From: Candidatus Villigracilaceae bacterium
GTDB taxonomy: Bacteria; Chloroflexota; Anaerolineae; Anaerolineales; Villigracilaceae
NCBI GenBank assembly: GCA_026645935.1
Contig: JAPKMP010000008.1
Coordinates: 62,001-126,000 of the forward strand
Direction of reading: 5' to 3'
DNA length: 64,000 nucleotides
Part shown: one piece after another, positions 35,750 to 43,553 of the stretch
How positions within the stretch are numbered: position 1 is the first letter of the stretch
Layout of the letters: each line of letters opens with the position of its first letter
The notes under the pieces: generated by a model
Databases searched by the model: none
The model's input: the letters and a program-made list of their open reading frames with translations, nothing else
Told to the model about the DNA's origin: nothing
Program-made: the position numbers and the translations under genes

Positions 35750-36877
35750 ATGAACACCATTCCATTGATAGACCTTTCCCTTCAGCATAAGCAACTCCGT
35801 AACGAAATCACCAGCACTGTCCAAGAAGTTATTGACAGGGGCGATTTTATTCTTGGGCAGGATGTTGCCAAGTTCGAGGAAGAGTTTGCCGAGTATTGCG
35901 GCGTTAAGTACGCCATTGGCGTGGATAACGGTCTTTCCGCCCTAGAACTTAGCCTTCGCGCATTTGGCATCGGACCGGGGCATGAAGTGATTTTGCCAGC
36001 GCATACTTTTACTGCAACCGCTGCCGCAGTCACCTTTGTCGGAGCAACACCTGTCTTTGTTGACGTCAATCTTGAAACATATACCATCGATGTTCATAAG
36101 ATCGAAGAAGCGATCACACCCCGCACAAAAGCCATTCTTCCCGTTCATCTTTACGGCCTTCCGGCAGATATGAATGTTGTGCTAGGAATTGCCGAAAAAT
36201 ACAACCTGGTTGTCGTCGAAGATGCTTGCCAGGCTCACGGCGCGATGTATAAAGGGCACCGCATTGGTGGGATCGGCAATGCCACTGGATTTAGTTTCTA
36301 TCCTACCAAAAACCTCGGTGCATGCGGCGATGCGGGGATCGTCACGACGAACGATGCGAATGCAGCTGAAAAGATTCGCGCACTACGAAATTGCGGGCAA
36401 CGCGTAAAAAATATCCATGAAGAACACCCGTTCAATCATCGCCTCGATAATCTCCAGGCTGCCATCCTGAGAATAAAGCTGAAGTATCTCGATCAATGGA
36501 TCGCGTCGCGGCGGAAACTTGCCGAAATCTACAACACGCTGTTCGCGGATACCAATTTGGAAAGACCGGTGGAACTACCCGGTTATCAACATGTTTACCA
36601 TCTCTATGTAATTCGTACGCAAAACAGGGATGCCATGCAGGCCGCCCTGAAGGAGCGCGGGATTGGCACTGCAATACATTATCCAACCCCGGTTCACCTT
36701 CAACCGTACTATTTGAAAGATGGTAAGCCCCAGTACTCCTGCCCTGTTTCGGAAAAACTGGTGGGTGAAATATTATCATTACCCATGTATCCCGAATTAA
36801 CAGAGGAACAGGTTTCTGTGGTTGCTTCTGAGATCAAATCTTTGGAAGCAAAGGCGCAGTATATGAATTTTCAGTGA
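35750..36877 (+). CDS. DegT/DnrJ/EryC1/StrS aminotransferase (WbpE-like)
   Basis: 375-residue PLP-dependent sugar aminotransferase. The N-terminus has IPLIDLSLQHKQL. The cofactor region has VEDACQAHGAMYKG, with the PLP-contacting aspartate, and the Schiff-base lysine lies in SFYPTKNLGACGD near residue 185. GVDNGLSALELSLRAFGIG and the C-terminal TAIHYPTPVHLQPYY are also typical. Next to the WbpB-like and WbpD-like genes it should install the 3-amino group of a UDP-2-acetamido-3-amino-uronic acid. The required UDP-GlcNAc 6-dehydrogenase is not in the window. Confidence 0.9.
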   Translation: MNTIPLIDLSLQHKQLRNEITSTVQEVIDRGDFILGQDVAKFEEEFAEYCGVKYAIGVDNGLSALELSLRAFGIGPGHEVILPAHTFTATAAAVTFVGATPVFVDVNLETYTIDVHKIEEAITPRTKAILPVHLYGLPADMNVVLGIAEKYNLVVVEDACQAHGAMYKGHRIGGIGNATGFSFYPTKNLGACGDAGIVTTNDANAAEKIRALRNCGQRVKNIHEEHPFNHRLDNLQAAILRIKLKYLDQWIASRRKLAEIYNTLFADTNLERPVELPGYQHVYHLYVIRTQNRDAMQAALKERGIGTAIHYPTPVHLQPYYLKDGKPQYSCPVSEKLVGEILSLPMYPELTEEQVSVVASEIKSLEAKAQYMNFQ

Positions 36878-37136
36878 AAAGTCGCACATCGCCACGAGTC
36901 AGCAATAACCGGCATGTTGTCCGCGACGTATAAAATAAGGAACAGCTGCCGAACTGAGAATCGATTTGATTAACATGGGCGGGGCATGGTATAAACCGAA
37001 GTTGCTCGTAACGATTTCATTATACGCCGGGCATTTTCAGGGATCTTACTTCCCTACAAAAATATTTTAGAAGTTTGAGCGTTCTTTAAATTGTTATTCT
37101 GGAAATAATAAATATCAACAAGTTTACAATAACAAT

Positions 37137-37170
37137 CACGGCTCGATTTTGAGTTGGTAATCGAGCCGTG
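37137..37170. terminator. Terminator-like stem-loop between convergent genes
   Basis: Perfect 12-bp inverted repeat (CACGGCTCGATT with AATCGAGCCGTG) around a ten-base loop. It lies between the convergent aminotransferase and ABC permease genes and could stop transcription from both sides. The rest of 36878-37202 is empty. Confidence 0.65.
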
Positions 37171-37202
37171 AGAGCTTTTAGGAGAGAGGGAAATGATAGC
37201 AG

Positions 37203-37988
37203 TTACGCCGATGCTCCGGAGTAATTCCTCAAGCCAAGCCTCCAGATGACCCTCGTAATGGTCGCCAAAACCGCCGTTAGGGCGAGGGCGCCAAGCCAGG
37301 ATTGGAGAGACAGGCGTCCAGTCAGGGCGGAGGCGGGTACGGTCACGGCGAAGGCGACAGGGACAAGAAAGGTCAAGCCGTATCTCAGCCAGTTTGGGTA
37401 GATATCCACGGGCCAGCGACCGGCGGCATAGAGACCTTCGAACAGGTTGGCAATCTCATGCACGCGCACAAACCAGAACGCGGCGGATGTGATGACAAGC
37501 CAGAAGCAATACACCATTATGGCGCCCATGACCAGCGTCGAGGTAAACCCAAGCGAAGACCAAAAATCCACGCGCCAGCCAAGCTGAGACATTGCGACGA
37601 TTAAAACGATCGTCCCGATGATGACGTCTGTGTTTTGCCAAAGGCGATACTCGCGCACACTTGCCAATAACTGCGCGTCGGCGGGTTTGGTCAGGATGTA
37701 ATCGAGAGTCCCTTCGCGAATTTCGTCCATGAGCCGTTCCATGTTCGGCTGGATCGCTGAGCGAATAATGCCGCCAGTGATGGTGAAAACGCCCATCACG
37801 GCAAGCAAATCCGCCTTGCCCCAGCCGCCGAGCTCATTGACCTGGTTGAAGACAAGGTTCAAGCCGATCAGGCCAGTGGCGAGCGCAATGAAGGTTTGGA
37901 GAATCTGGATATAGAGATTAGCGCGGTATTGGAATTCGTTCATGATCCCGATCCGCAGGTAGTTGAAAGCCAGTTTAAATCCCTGCAT
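37203..37988 (-). CDS. ABC-2 family transporter permease (second subunit)
   Basis: 261-residue membrane protein with six hydrophobic segments, of the ABC-2 permease group related to DUF990. The conserved cytoplasmic segment MDEIREGTLDYILTKPADAQ lies near residue 85, and NLFEGLYAAGRWPVDIYP near residue 180. The upstream extension of the open frame overlaps the previous gene and lacks family similarity; GGGAGG four bases before the ATG at 37988 fixes the start. With the adjacent permease and the ATPase it forms a heteromeric exporter of unknown cargo. Confidence 0.85.
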   Translation of the reverse strand: MQGFKLAFNYLRIGIMNEFQYRANLYIQILQTFIALATGLIGLNLVFNQVNELGGWGKADLLAVMGVFTITGGIIRSAIQPNMERLMDEIREGTLDYILTKPADAQLLASVREYRLWQNTDVIIGTIVLIVAMSQLGWRVDFWSSLGFTSTLVMGAIMVYCFWLVITSAAFWFVRVHEIANLFEGLYAAGRWPVDIYPNWLRYGLTFLVPVAFAVTVPASALTGRLSLQSWLGALALTAVLATITRVIWRLGLRNYSGASA

Positions 37989-37990
37989 GA

Positions 37991-38794
37991 TTAACCTCCC
38001 ACCGCCGAAAAGCGGCGAATGGCGATCTTCCAAATCTGACTGACGAAAACCGCGCCAAAGAAAACCCATACGAACTGCATTCCCAAGCCGATGAACAAGT
38101 CGTTGACAGACATGTTCCCCACCAGCACTTCGATGGGATAGCCAAACGCCCAGCGGAACGGAAAGAACCACGCCGCCCTCTGCACCCAATCAGGCATGAG
38201 CGAAAGAGGCACGAGGCGGCCGGAGAGGATCAGCTCCGCGGCAAAATACAACTCGAACAAGGCGCTGACGCGCGTCGTCCAAAATGTGACCATGCCGAGC
38301 AGCGACAAGGTGACGGTGCGAATCAGGTACGCCATCCATATCGCTACAAAAAATATCACGCCGTCGAGGAGGGTCGGATTCAGGTCCGGCTTGAAAATGA
38401 GCGAAAGCACGAGCGCCAGGGGAATCCACAGGATGATCATGACAACCTTCCAACCGGCAAAGAACGCAACATCTTCATGCAAGGGATGCATCGGACGAAG
38501 AAGCGACATCGAAAGCCTTCCCTGGCGGATGCGCCATTCCCAACCGTAGGGCGTAAAGGCGATGTTCATCTGGCGCACGAGCGTCCATACGATGTAATAA
38601 GCGGCAAGCGAGCCGGGAGTATACCCACCCACCGACCCCCCCTGCTGTTCGGCGACCGCAGACCAAACCACCATGTAGATGACCGGTTCGGCAAGCATGC
38701 CGATCATATAAAAATAATTGGCGATGGGATACTGCCACTGCTCGAGGACCGAAACCCTCATCATGGACGTGTAAAAATCGAAATAGCGTTTCAT
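37991..38794 (-). CDS. ABC-2 family transporter permease (first subunit)
   Basis: 267-residue permease of the same group as its downstream neighbour. The first hydrophobic segment is followed by YYIVWTLVRQMNIAFTPYGWEWRIRQGRLSM, and RPMHPLHEDVAFF matches the coupling-helix region seen in the partner as LTKPADAQ. Six transmembrane segments are visible. Its ATG overlaps the ATPase stop codon by four bases, and its stop lies two bases before the start of the second permease, so the three genes are translationally coupled. Confidence 0.85.
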   Translation of the reverse strand: MKRYFDFYTSMMRVSVLEQWQYPIANYFYMIGMLAEPVIYMVVWSAVAEQQGGSVGGYTPGSLAAYYIVWTLVRQMNIAFTPYGWEWRIRQGRLSMSLLRPMHPLHEDVAFFAGWKVVMIILWIPLALVLSLIFKPDLNPTLLDGVIFFVAIWMAYLIRTVTLSLLGMVTFWTTRVSALFELYFAAELILSGRLVPLSLMPDWVQRAAWFFPFRWAFGYPIEVLVGNMSVNDLFIGLGMQFVWVFFGAVFVSQIWKIAIRRFSAVGG

Positions 38795-39777
38795 TCGAGC
38801 GCCTCCTTCCTGACCGCGAAGACGGATTCGATCACATCTTCGATGGGCGCGGCCTCGACGGTGAGGTCATCAACGGATAGTTCAGTGAGCAGGCGGGACG
38901 TGACCGCCGAGGTCTTTTCCTTGGGAACGCGCATCATCACTCTGGACCCGTCAATGGATACCACATCCCCGTATTGGCTCAAGTCTGCGGCGGGATTATC
39001 GAGCGTAAAGCCAACAGTCTTGAAGGCGGAGAATTTTTCGACCAATGCGGCAAGGTCGCCGTCAAAAAGTAATCGACCATGATGAATGACGATGACCCGC
39101 CTGCAAAGGGCTTCCACATCGGCCATGTAGTGGCTGGTGAGCAGGACCGTCGCGCCGTAGCGTTTGTTGTATTCCGCCACGAACGAACGGATGCGCTTTT
39201 GCATCGTCACATCGAGACCCAGAGTCGGCTCATCGAGGAAGAGAATCTTCGGTTTGTGCAGCAATGCGCCTACGAATTCCATCTTCATGCGCTCGCCCAA
39301 TGAAAGATTCCGGACGGGTTTTTGCACAAGGTCTCTCAACTCGAGCAATTCCACGAACTCATCGCGGGTGCGCTTGAATTCATCCGTCGGGATGCTGTAG
39401 ATGGCACGCTGCAGGTCGAACGAGTCGAGAGCGGGCAGATCCCACGAAAGCTGGTTGCGATTGCCCATCACCAGCGTGATCTGACGCAGGTAATCGTGGT
39501 TGCGTTTGGCAGGTTCGTAACCCAACACAGACAGCCCGCCGGATGTGGGATGCAAGAGTCCGCTGAGCATTTTGAGCGTGGTGGTCTTTCCAGCCCCGTT
39601 CGGCCCGAGAAAACCTACGACTTCGCCGGGCTGGATGTCGAACGAGATTTCATCCACGGCTTTGACGGTCTTGTACGTGCGTTTGAAGAGCCCTTTCGCG
39701 GCGGCTTTCAGGCCCGCTTCACGCTCGGGGACCTGATAATGTTTTGCCAGTTTCGAGATCGAAATGACAGAGGGCAT
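38791..39777 (-). CDS. ABC transporter ATP-binding protein
   Basis: 328-residue nucleotide-binding protein of the ABC-2 exporter group. Walker A is GPNGAGKTT near residue 64, the signature is LSLGERMKME, Walker B is ILFLDEPTLGLD, and the switch histidine is in LLTSHYM. The chain begins with a long insert (about residues 10-40) before the first strand, usual for this subgroup. A C-terminal domain of about 80 residues follows. The ATG at 39777 has GGAG six bases ahead; the longer upstream frame runs through the leader ORF and terminator and is not real. Confidence 0.92.
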   Translation of the reverse strand: MPSVISISKLAKHYQVPEREAGLKAAAKGLFKRTYKTVKAVDEISFDIQPGEVVGFLGPNGAGKTTTLKMLSGLLHPTSGGLSVLGYEPAKRNHDYLRQITLVMGNRNQLSWDLPALDSFDLQRAIYSIPTDEFKRTRDEFVELLELRDLVQKPVRNLSLGERMKMEFVGALLHKPKILFLDEPTLGLDVTMQKRIRSFVAEYNKRYGATVLLTSHYMADVEALCRRVIVIHHGRLLFDGDLAALVEKFSAFKTVGFTLDNPAADLSQYGDVVSIDGSRVMMRVPKEKTSAVTSRLLTELSVDDLTVEAAPIEDVIESVFAVRKEALE

Positions 39778-39841
39778 GGATATCTCCTGATAAATTTTTT
39801 GCTCTTGGTCTTTTTGAATTAATTGTCCGCCCGGCGGCAAT

Positions 39842-39873
39842 AAAAAAACCGCAGGGCATCGGCGCGCCTGCGG
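39842..39873 (-). terminator. Intrinsic terminator between the leader ORF and the ABC operon
   Basis: On the minus strand CCGCAGG pairs with CCTGCGG across an 11-base loop, followed by seven T residues. This is a classical intrinsic terminator. It begins about 20 bases after the stop of the 20-codon ORF and ends 64 bases before the ABC ATPase start, so the exporter is expressed only by read-through unless it has another promoter. Confidence 0.8.
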
Positions 39874-39893
39874 ATGGAAAACCTGGGATTTAA

Positions 39894-39956
39894 TTACACA
39901 ATCAGCCAGCTGGGAGGCACGCAAAAATCTACCTGGTTGTTTCCTATGATTGCCAT
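39894..39956 (-). CDS. 20-residue leader peptide or tiny protein upstream of the ABC operon
   Basis: An ORF of 20 codons (starting MAIIGNNQVDF and ending PPSWLIV, with one cysteine and a Pro-Pro pair) has an unusually good Shine-Dalgarno sequence, AAAGGAGG, eight bases before the ATG. It sits between a good promoter (39995-40023) and an intrinsic terminator (39842-39873). The first bases of the Shine-Dalgarno region (GGAGGCAC) are exactly complementary to GTGCCTCC in codons 13-15. The layout is that of a regulatory leader peptide; a small exported or modified peptide is the alternative. No similarity is recognised. Confidence 0.6.
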   Translation of the reverse strand: MAIIGNNQVDFCVPPSWLIV

Positions 39957-39994
39957 TCGAAGTGCCTCCTTTCAGATTAGAATTGAACGGGCAG

Positions 39995-40023
39995 AGTTTA
40001 TCACAGGCAAAAACGATATGCAA
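39995..40023 (-). promoter_or_regulatory. Promoter of the leader ORF/ABC transporter operon
   Basis: On the minus strand TTGCAT, an exactly 17-base spacer, and TAAACT. Initiation would fall near 39988, giving about 32 bases before the leader ORF. Confidence 0.6.
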
Positions 40024-40101
40024 GAATGAATTTCGAAAACCAGGATTCGAAAGTCTCACGACTTTCGAGCAAAATCAGGAGATTTTGCCACCCGGAGTGA
40101 A

Positions 40102-40602
40102 ATGAACAAACAGGAACTCGAACAGGAACTGGAAGAAACTCGCCGTCGCTTTACCGAACTGGTGAATTCGATCCCCGAGCGAGATTATCCCCTGCCCACC
40201 CATAACCCCGAATGGACGGTGAGCGATATTCTTCATCATATTACACTGGGTCCGCGGGCGATCGCGCTGGAAATCTGGCTGATCGTCCATGCGCGGAAAT
40301 TGTTCGGCTTCGTGATGGGTCATTTCCCGTCGCGGATTTTCAATTCGATCAATGCGTGGTTTGGACATAGAAAAAGACGAATCACCCGTCAAGGGTTGCT
40401 CAAGGCTTACGGTAAGGCACATTCCGTTATATTGTCCGGGTTGAGGCGGACGCGGGAGGAGGACCTGCTCAAATCGGTTGTATACCCTGTGGAGTTCGTC
40501 TCTGATCTTGCGGGGGAGGTCACACCTGAGCGTCTCTTCCGCTATGTGACCGGGCATTTCGAGATGCATGAACGTCAGTTGAGGCGGGATTCTCTGGTAT
40601 AA
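40102..40602 (+). CDS. DinB family protein
   Basis: 166-residue DinB-like four-helix-bundle protein. WTVSDILHHITLG near residue 40 carries the first metal-ligand histidine, and HFEMHERQL near the C-terminus is the HxxxH pair. A hydrophobic stretch around residues 55-70 (ALEIWLIVHARKLFG) is longer than usual. Substrate and role are unknown. The last codons overlap the extended -10 element of the rpsO promoter. The gene is divergent from the ABC leader region. Confidence 0.8.
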   Translation: MNKQELEQELEETRRRFTELVNSIPERDYPLPTHNPEWTVSDILHHITLGPRAIALEIWLIVHARKLFGFVMGHFPSRIFNSINAWFGHRKRRITRQGLLKAYGKAHSVILSGLRRTREEDLLKSVVYPVEFVSDLAGEVTPERLFRYVTGHFEMHERQLRRDSLV

Positions 40603-40603
40603 T
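40595..40603 (+). promoter_or_regulatory. Extended -10 promoter for rpsO
   Basis: TGG followed directly by a perfect TATAAT, overlapping the stop region of the DinB gene. It gives an rpsO leader of about 95 bases. Confidence 0.6.
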
Positions 40604-40703
40604 CTCTCGCCGTGACTGGTCCTGCCCTGCGGTGGGTCCTCTTTAGAGGATGAGCTGCGGACATGGAGACCTGCATAGTTTTTAGAAAGGAGACGCATAC
40701 GTC
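40604..40703 (+). ncRNA. rpsO 5' leader with stem-loops (possible S15 autoregulatory element)
   Basis: About 100 bases between the rpsO promoter and start. A short hairpin (GTCCTC, loop TTTA, GAGGAT) is nested between CTGCGG repeats, and GAAAGGAG precedes the ATG. S15 leaders in several phyla bind S15 and repress translation. The structure here is suggestive only; it was not matched to a known S15 leader class. Confidence 0.35.
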
Positions 40704-40976
40704 ATGCCGCTCGCAAAGGAAATTAAAACGAAGGCGATCACAGATTTTCACCGCCACGACAAGGATACCGGCTCGCCCGAGGTCCAAGTCGCAATTTTGA
40801 CCACCCGCATCAATCAATTGACCGAGCATTTGCGCAATAACAAGCAGGATCAATCCTGCCGGCGCGGATTGCTCAAACTGGTGGGGCAACGCCGCCGCTT
40901 GCTCACCTATCTGCGCCAGAGCAATTACCAGGCGTACCTTAGTGTGACCGATCGTTTGCAATTACGCCGCAAGTAG
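40704..40976 (+). CDS. rpsO: 30S ribosomal protein S15
   Basis: 90-residue S15. It has the conserved TGSPEVQVAILTTRINQLTEHL and HxxD-type core (FHRHDKDTGS), and the C-terminal RRRLLTYLRQSNYQAYL helix. It binds the central domain of 16S rRNA at an early step of 30S assembly. Length and sequence are normal. The gene order rpsO-pnp is widely conserved in bacteria, with an intrinsic terminator between the two here. Confidence 0.97.
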   Translation: MPLAKEIKTKAITDFHRHDKDTGSPEVQVAILTTRINQLTEHLRNNKQDQSCRRGLLKLVGQRRRLLTYLRQSNYQAYLSVTDRLQLRRK

Positions 40977-40984
40977 TAATCTGA

Positions 40985-41020
40985 GACCTGACAGGTTTTT
41001 GGAAACCTGTCAGGTCTTTA
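40985..41020 (+). terminator. Intrinsic terminator after rpsO
   Basis: Perfect 14-bp stem (GACCTGACAGGTTT with AAACCTGTCAGGTC), a four-base loop, then TTTAT. It separates rpsO from pnp. Confidence 0.85.
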
Positions 41021-41152
41021 TGTGTAACCCGCAGTCAGGAATTGAACAGCGCGAATGACGCAAGGCGTCATTCCCACTCTTCAGTCCCTGACCCGAGGCG
41101 GGATATGTAAGGGGCGGATCGCAATCTGCCCTGATTTAGGAGACAATCAAAT
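41021..41152 (+). promoter_or_regulatory. pnp 5' leader with two hairpins
   Basis: The leader contains a perfect hairpin (GAATGACGC, loop AAG, GCGTCATTC) and a second imperfect one (GGGGCGGAT with ATCTGCCCT), then AGGAGA before the pnp ATG. In E. coli the pnp leader is cut by RNase III and repressed by PNPase; a similar feedback here is inferred from structure and position only. Confidence 0.4.
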
Positions 41153-43420
41153 ATGAAATCCGAAGGTAAACGTTATTCGACCGTCGTTGGCAACAAGACG
41201 GTGACCATCGAAACGGGCCGCCTCGCCGGGCAGGCTGGCGGCGCGCTTACGCTGGGGATCGATGAAGCGATCGTGTTCGCATCCGCCACGATGGGCGGCG
41301 TGCGCGAAGGCATCGACTTCTTCCCCTTGAGCGTTGAATACGAAGAAAGGCTTTACGCGGGAGGAAAGATCCCCGGCTCTTTCTTCCGCCGGGAGGGACG
41401 CGCCTCCACAGAGTCGATCCTCACTGCGAGATTGACCGACCGGCCTCTGCGTCCACTCTTTCAGGATGGCATGCGCAATGAAGTGCAGGTCATCATGTAC
41501 TCTTTTTCGTCCGACGGCGTGAATCCGTTGGATATCCTCGCCATCAACGCCGCCTCCACCGCGATCATGATCTCAGACATCCCATGGGGCGGACCTGTCG
41601 GAGCCGTACGCGTGGGACGGGTGAATGGCGAATTCGTCATCAACCCGACGTTTGCCGAACTGGACGCCTCCGACCTCGATCTGAGAATCGCCGGCACGAA
41701 GGACGCCATCCTCATGGTAGAATGCGGCGCGATCGAAATCCCCGAGGATGTGATGGCGGCCGCGTTGGATCTGGGGCATAAATCGATCCAGCCAATCATC
41801 GAATTACAAATGCAAATGGCAGCTGAGATCGGCAAGCCCAAACGCGAAGTAAAACTTTATCTCCCGAGCGAAGAGATCAAGAAGAAGGTTTTCGACCGTG
41901 TCAGCGGAGCGATGAATGAATTGCTCGACAAGCCGCTCGCCAAAGTCGAATTCTATTCCGGCATGACCGCGATCAAGGAAACTGCCGAAGTTGAATTTTG
42001 CTCCGTGCCCGAGGGCGGCAACCCGGCCGACTACATGCCCGTCAACGAATTCCGCGAGGCATTCGAACTGGCAGAGCAGGCTGTCGTTCGCGAACGGATC
42101 TTGAGCATGGGCAAGCGACCGGATGGCCGTCAGCCAACCGAGATCCGCCCGATCTGGTGTGACGTAAACGTCTCACCGCGCGCGCACGGAACAGGCTTGT
42201 TCACAAGAGGCGAGACACAAATTCTTTCCTTTGCCACGCTCGGCACCCTCGGCGAAGCGCAGGAGTTGGATAACCTATCCCCCAACGACACAAAGCGTTA
42301 CATGCATCATTACAACTTCCCGCCGTTCTCCACCGGAGAGGTCAAACCTCTTCGAGGCCAGAGCAGGCGCGAGGTCGGGCATGGGGCGTTGGCAGAACGG
42401 GCGCTGGAACCGATCCTCCCGAATGAAGAAACCTTCCCGTACGCCATCCGCGTCGTGTCCGAGGCGTTGTCCTCCAACGGCTCGACTTCGATGGGATCGG
42501 TCTGCGGTTCCACCCTGGCGCTGATGGATGCCGGCGTGCCAATCAAGGCTCCCGTTTCCGGCGTGGCGATGGGACTTATCACAGATGATTCAGGCAGATA
42601 CCAAATCCTGACCGATATTCAAGGAACCGAAGACCATCTCGGCGATATGGATTTCAAAGTTGCCGGCACATCCGCTGGCATCACCGCCCTGCAGATGGAC
42701 ATCAAGATCTCCGGCTTGAGCGCACAGATGATGAAGGAAGCGCTCGAACAGGCTCGCGTGGCAAGAATGTCCATCATGGAGAAAATGCTTGCAGTCCTGC
42801 CCGAACCGCGCAAAGAACTAAAACCGCACGCGCCGCGCATCATCACGGTGAAAATACCGGTGGACAAGATCGGCGCGTTGATCGGACCGGGCGGAAAGAA
42901 CATCCGTGCATTGCAGGATGAAACCGGCGTGAAGATCGACATCGAAGAAGACGGCACCGTATATATCGCCTCGACGGACAGCGCGGGAGCAAAGATCGCG
43001 CAGGAACGCATCGAAGCGATGGGCGAGTCGGCGGTGCCGGGCAACATCTATACAGGTAAGGTTGTGCGTATCGAAGCCTTCGGCGCGTTCGTGAACATCC
43101 TGCCCGGAGTCGACGGACTTGCGCATATCTCCCAACTCGACAGCGACCGTGTGGAAAAAGTGGAGGACGTGTGCGTGCTCGGCGATGAACTTACCGTAAT
43201 GGTCACAGACATCGACCCGCAAGGCAAGATTCGTCTATCCCGCCAGGCTGTGCTCGAAGGCTGGACTCTTGAAGAAGCCCGCGAAAAAGACAAGGGCGGC
43301 GGTGGCCGCAACGGCGGAGGACGGGGCGATAGGGGTGGTCCGCCAAGACGCGGCGGAGACCGGGGCGGGCGAGGTGGTCCACGAGGCGGCGGTGATCGCG
43401 GCGGACGTGATCGAAGGTAA
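41153..43420 (+). CDS. pnp: Polynucleotide phosphorylase (polyribonucleotide nucleotidyltransferase)
   Basis: 755-residue PNPase that degrades RNA 3' to 5' with phosphate. It has two RNase PH domains; the first holds FFRREGRASTESILTARL and the second FTRGETQILSFATLG and the catalytic-side GSVCGSTLALMDAGVP region with a nearby DMDFKVAGTSAG. A KH domain (IGALIGPGGKNIRALQ, about residue 575) and an S1 domain (YTGKVVRIEAFGAFVNILPG) follow. The last 50 residues are an Arg-Gly-rich tail (repeats of GGRGG and GGDRGG type) not found in E. coli PNPase. TTAGGAGA lies upstream of the ATG. Confidence 0.97.
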   Translation: MKSEGKRYSTVVGNKTVTIETGRLAGQAGGALTLGIDEAIVFASATMGGVREGIDFFPLSVEYEERLYAGGKIPGSFFRREGRASTESILTARLTDRPLRPLFQDGMRNEVQVIMYSFSSDGVNPLDILAINAASTAIMISDIPWGGPVGAVRVGRVNGEFVINPTFAELDASDLDLRIAGTKDAILMVECGAIEIPEDVMAAALDLGHKSIQPIIELQMQMAAEIGKPKREVKLYLPSEEIKKKVFDRVSGAMNELLDKPLAKVEFYSGMTAIKETAEVEFCSVPEGGNPADYMPVNEFREAFELAEQAVVRERILSMGKRPDGRQPTEIRPIWCDVNVSPRAHGTGLFTRGETQILSFATLGTLGEAQELDNLSPNDTKRYMHHYNFPPFSTGEVKPLRGQSRREVGHGALAERALEPILPNEETFPYAIRVVSEALSSNGSTSMGSVCGSTLALMDAGVPIKAPVSGVAMGLITDDSGRYQILTDIQGTEDHLGDMDFKVAGTSAGITALQMDIKISGLSAQMMKEALEQARVARMSIMEKMLAVLPEPRKELKPHAPRIITVKIPVDKIGALIGPGGKNIRALQDETGVKIDIEEDGTVYIASTDSAGAKIAQERIEAMGESAVPGNIYTGKVVRIEAFGAFVNILPGVDGLAHISQLDSDRVEKVEDVCVLGDELTVMVTDIDPQGKIRLSRQAVLEGWTLEEAREKDKGGGGRNGGGRGDRGGPPRRGGDRGGRGGPRGGGDRGGRDRR

Positions 43421-43435
43421 ACAAGAATGAGTCAG

Positions 43436-43469
43436 AATCCCGAAGTTCGAATGAACTCCGGGATTTTTT
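43436..43469 (+). terminator. Intrinsic terminator after pnp
   Basis: AATCCCGAAGTTC pairs with GAACTCCGGGATT (one bulged or mismatched base) around GAAT, followed by six T residues. Confidence 0.8.
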
Positions 43470-43553
43470 ATTTCGAGACTTTTTATCCGATTCGGGGTTT
43501 TACCATGCATCGGCAATATCCAACTTATCAACCCCAAAACAGGAGAGTAAACC

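Noticed and set aside
37989-38189. 67-codon N-terminal extension of the second ABC permease
   Set aside because: Overlaps the first permease out of frame and has no membrane-protein character.
39778-40059. 94-codon N-terminal extension of the ABC ATPase
   Set aside because: It reads through the leader ORF in another frame and through the intrinsic terminator; the ATG at 39777 has a good ribosome binding site.
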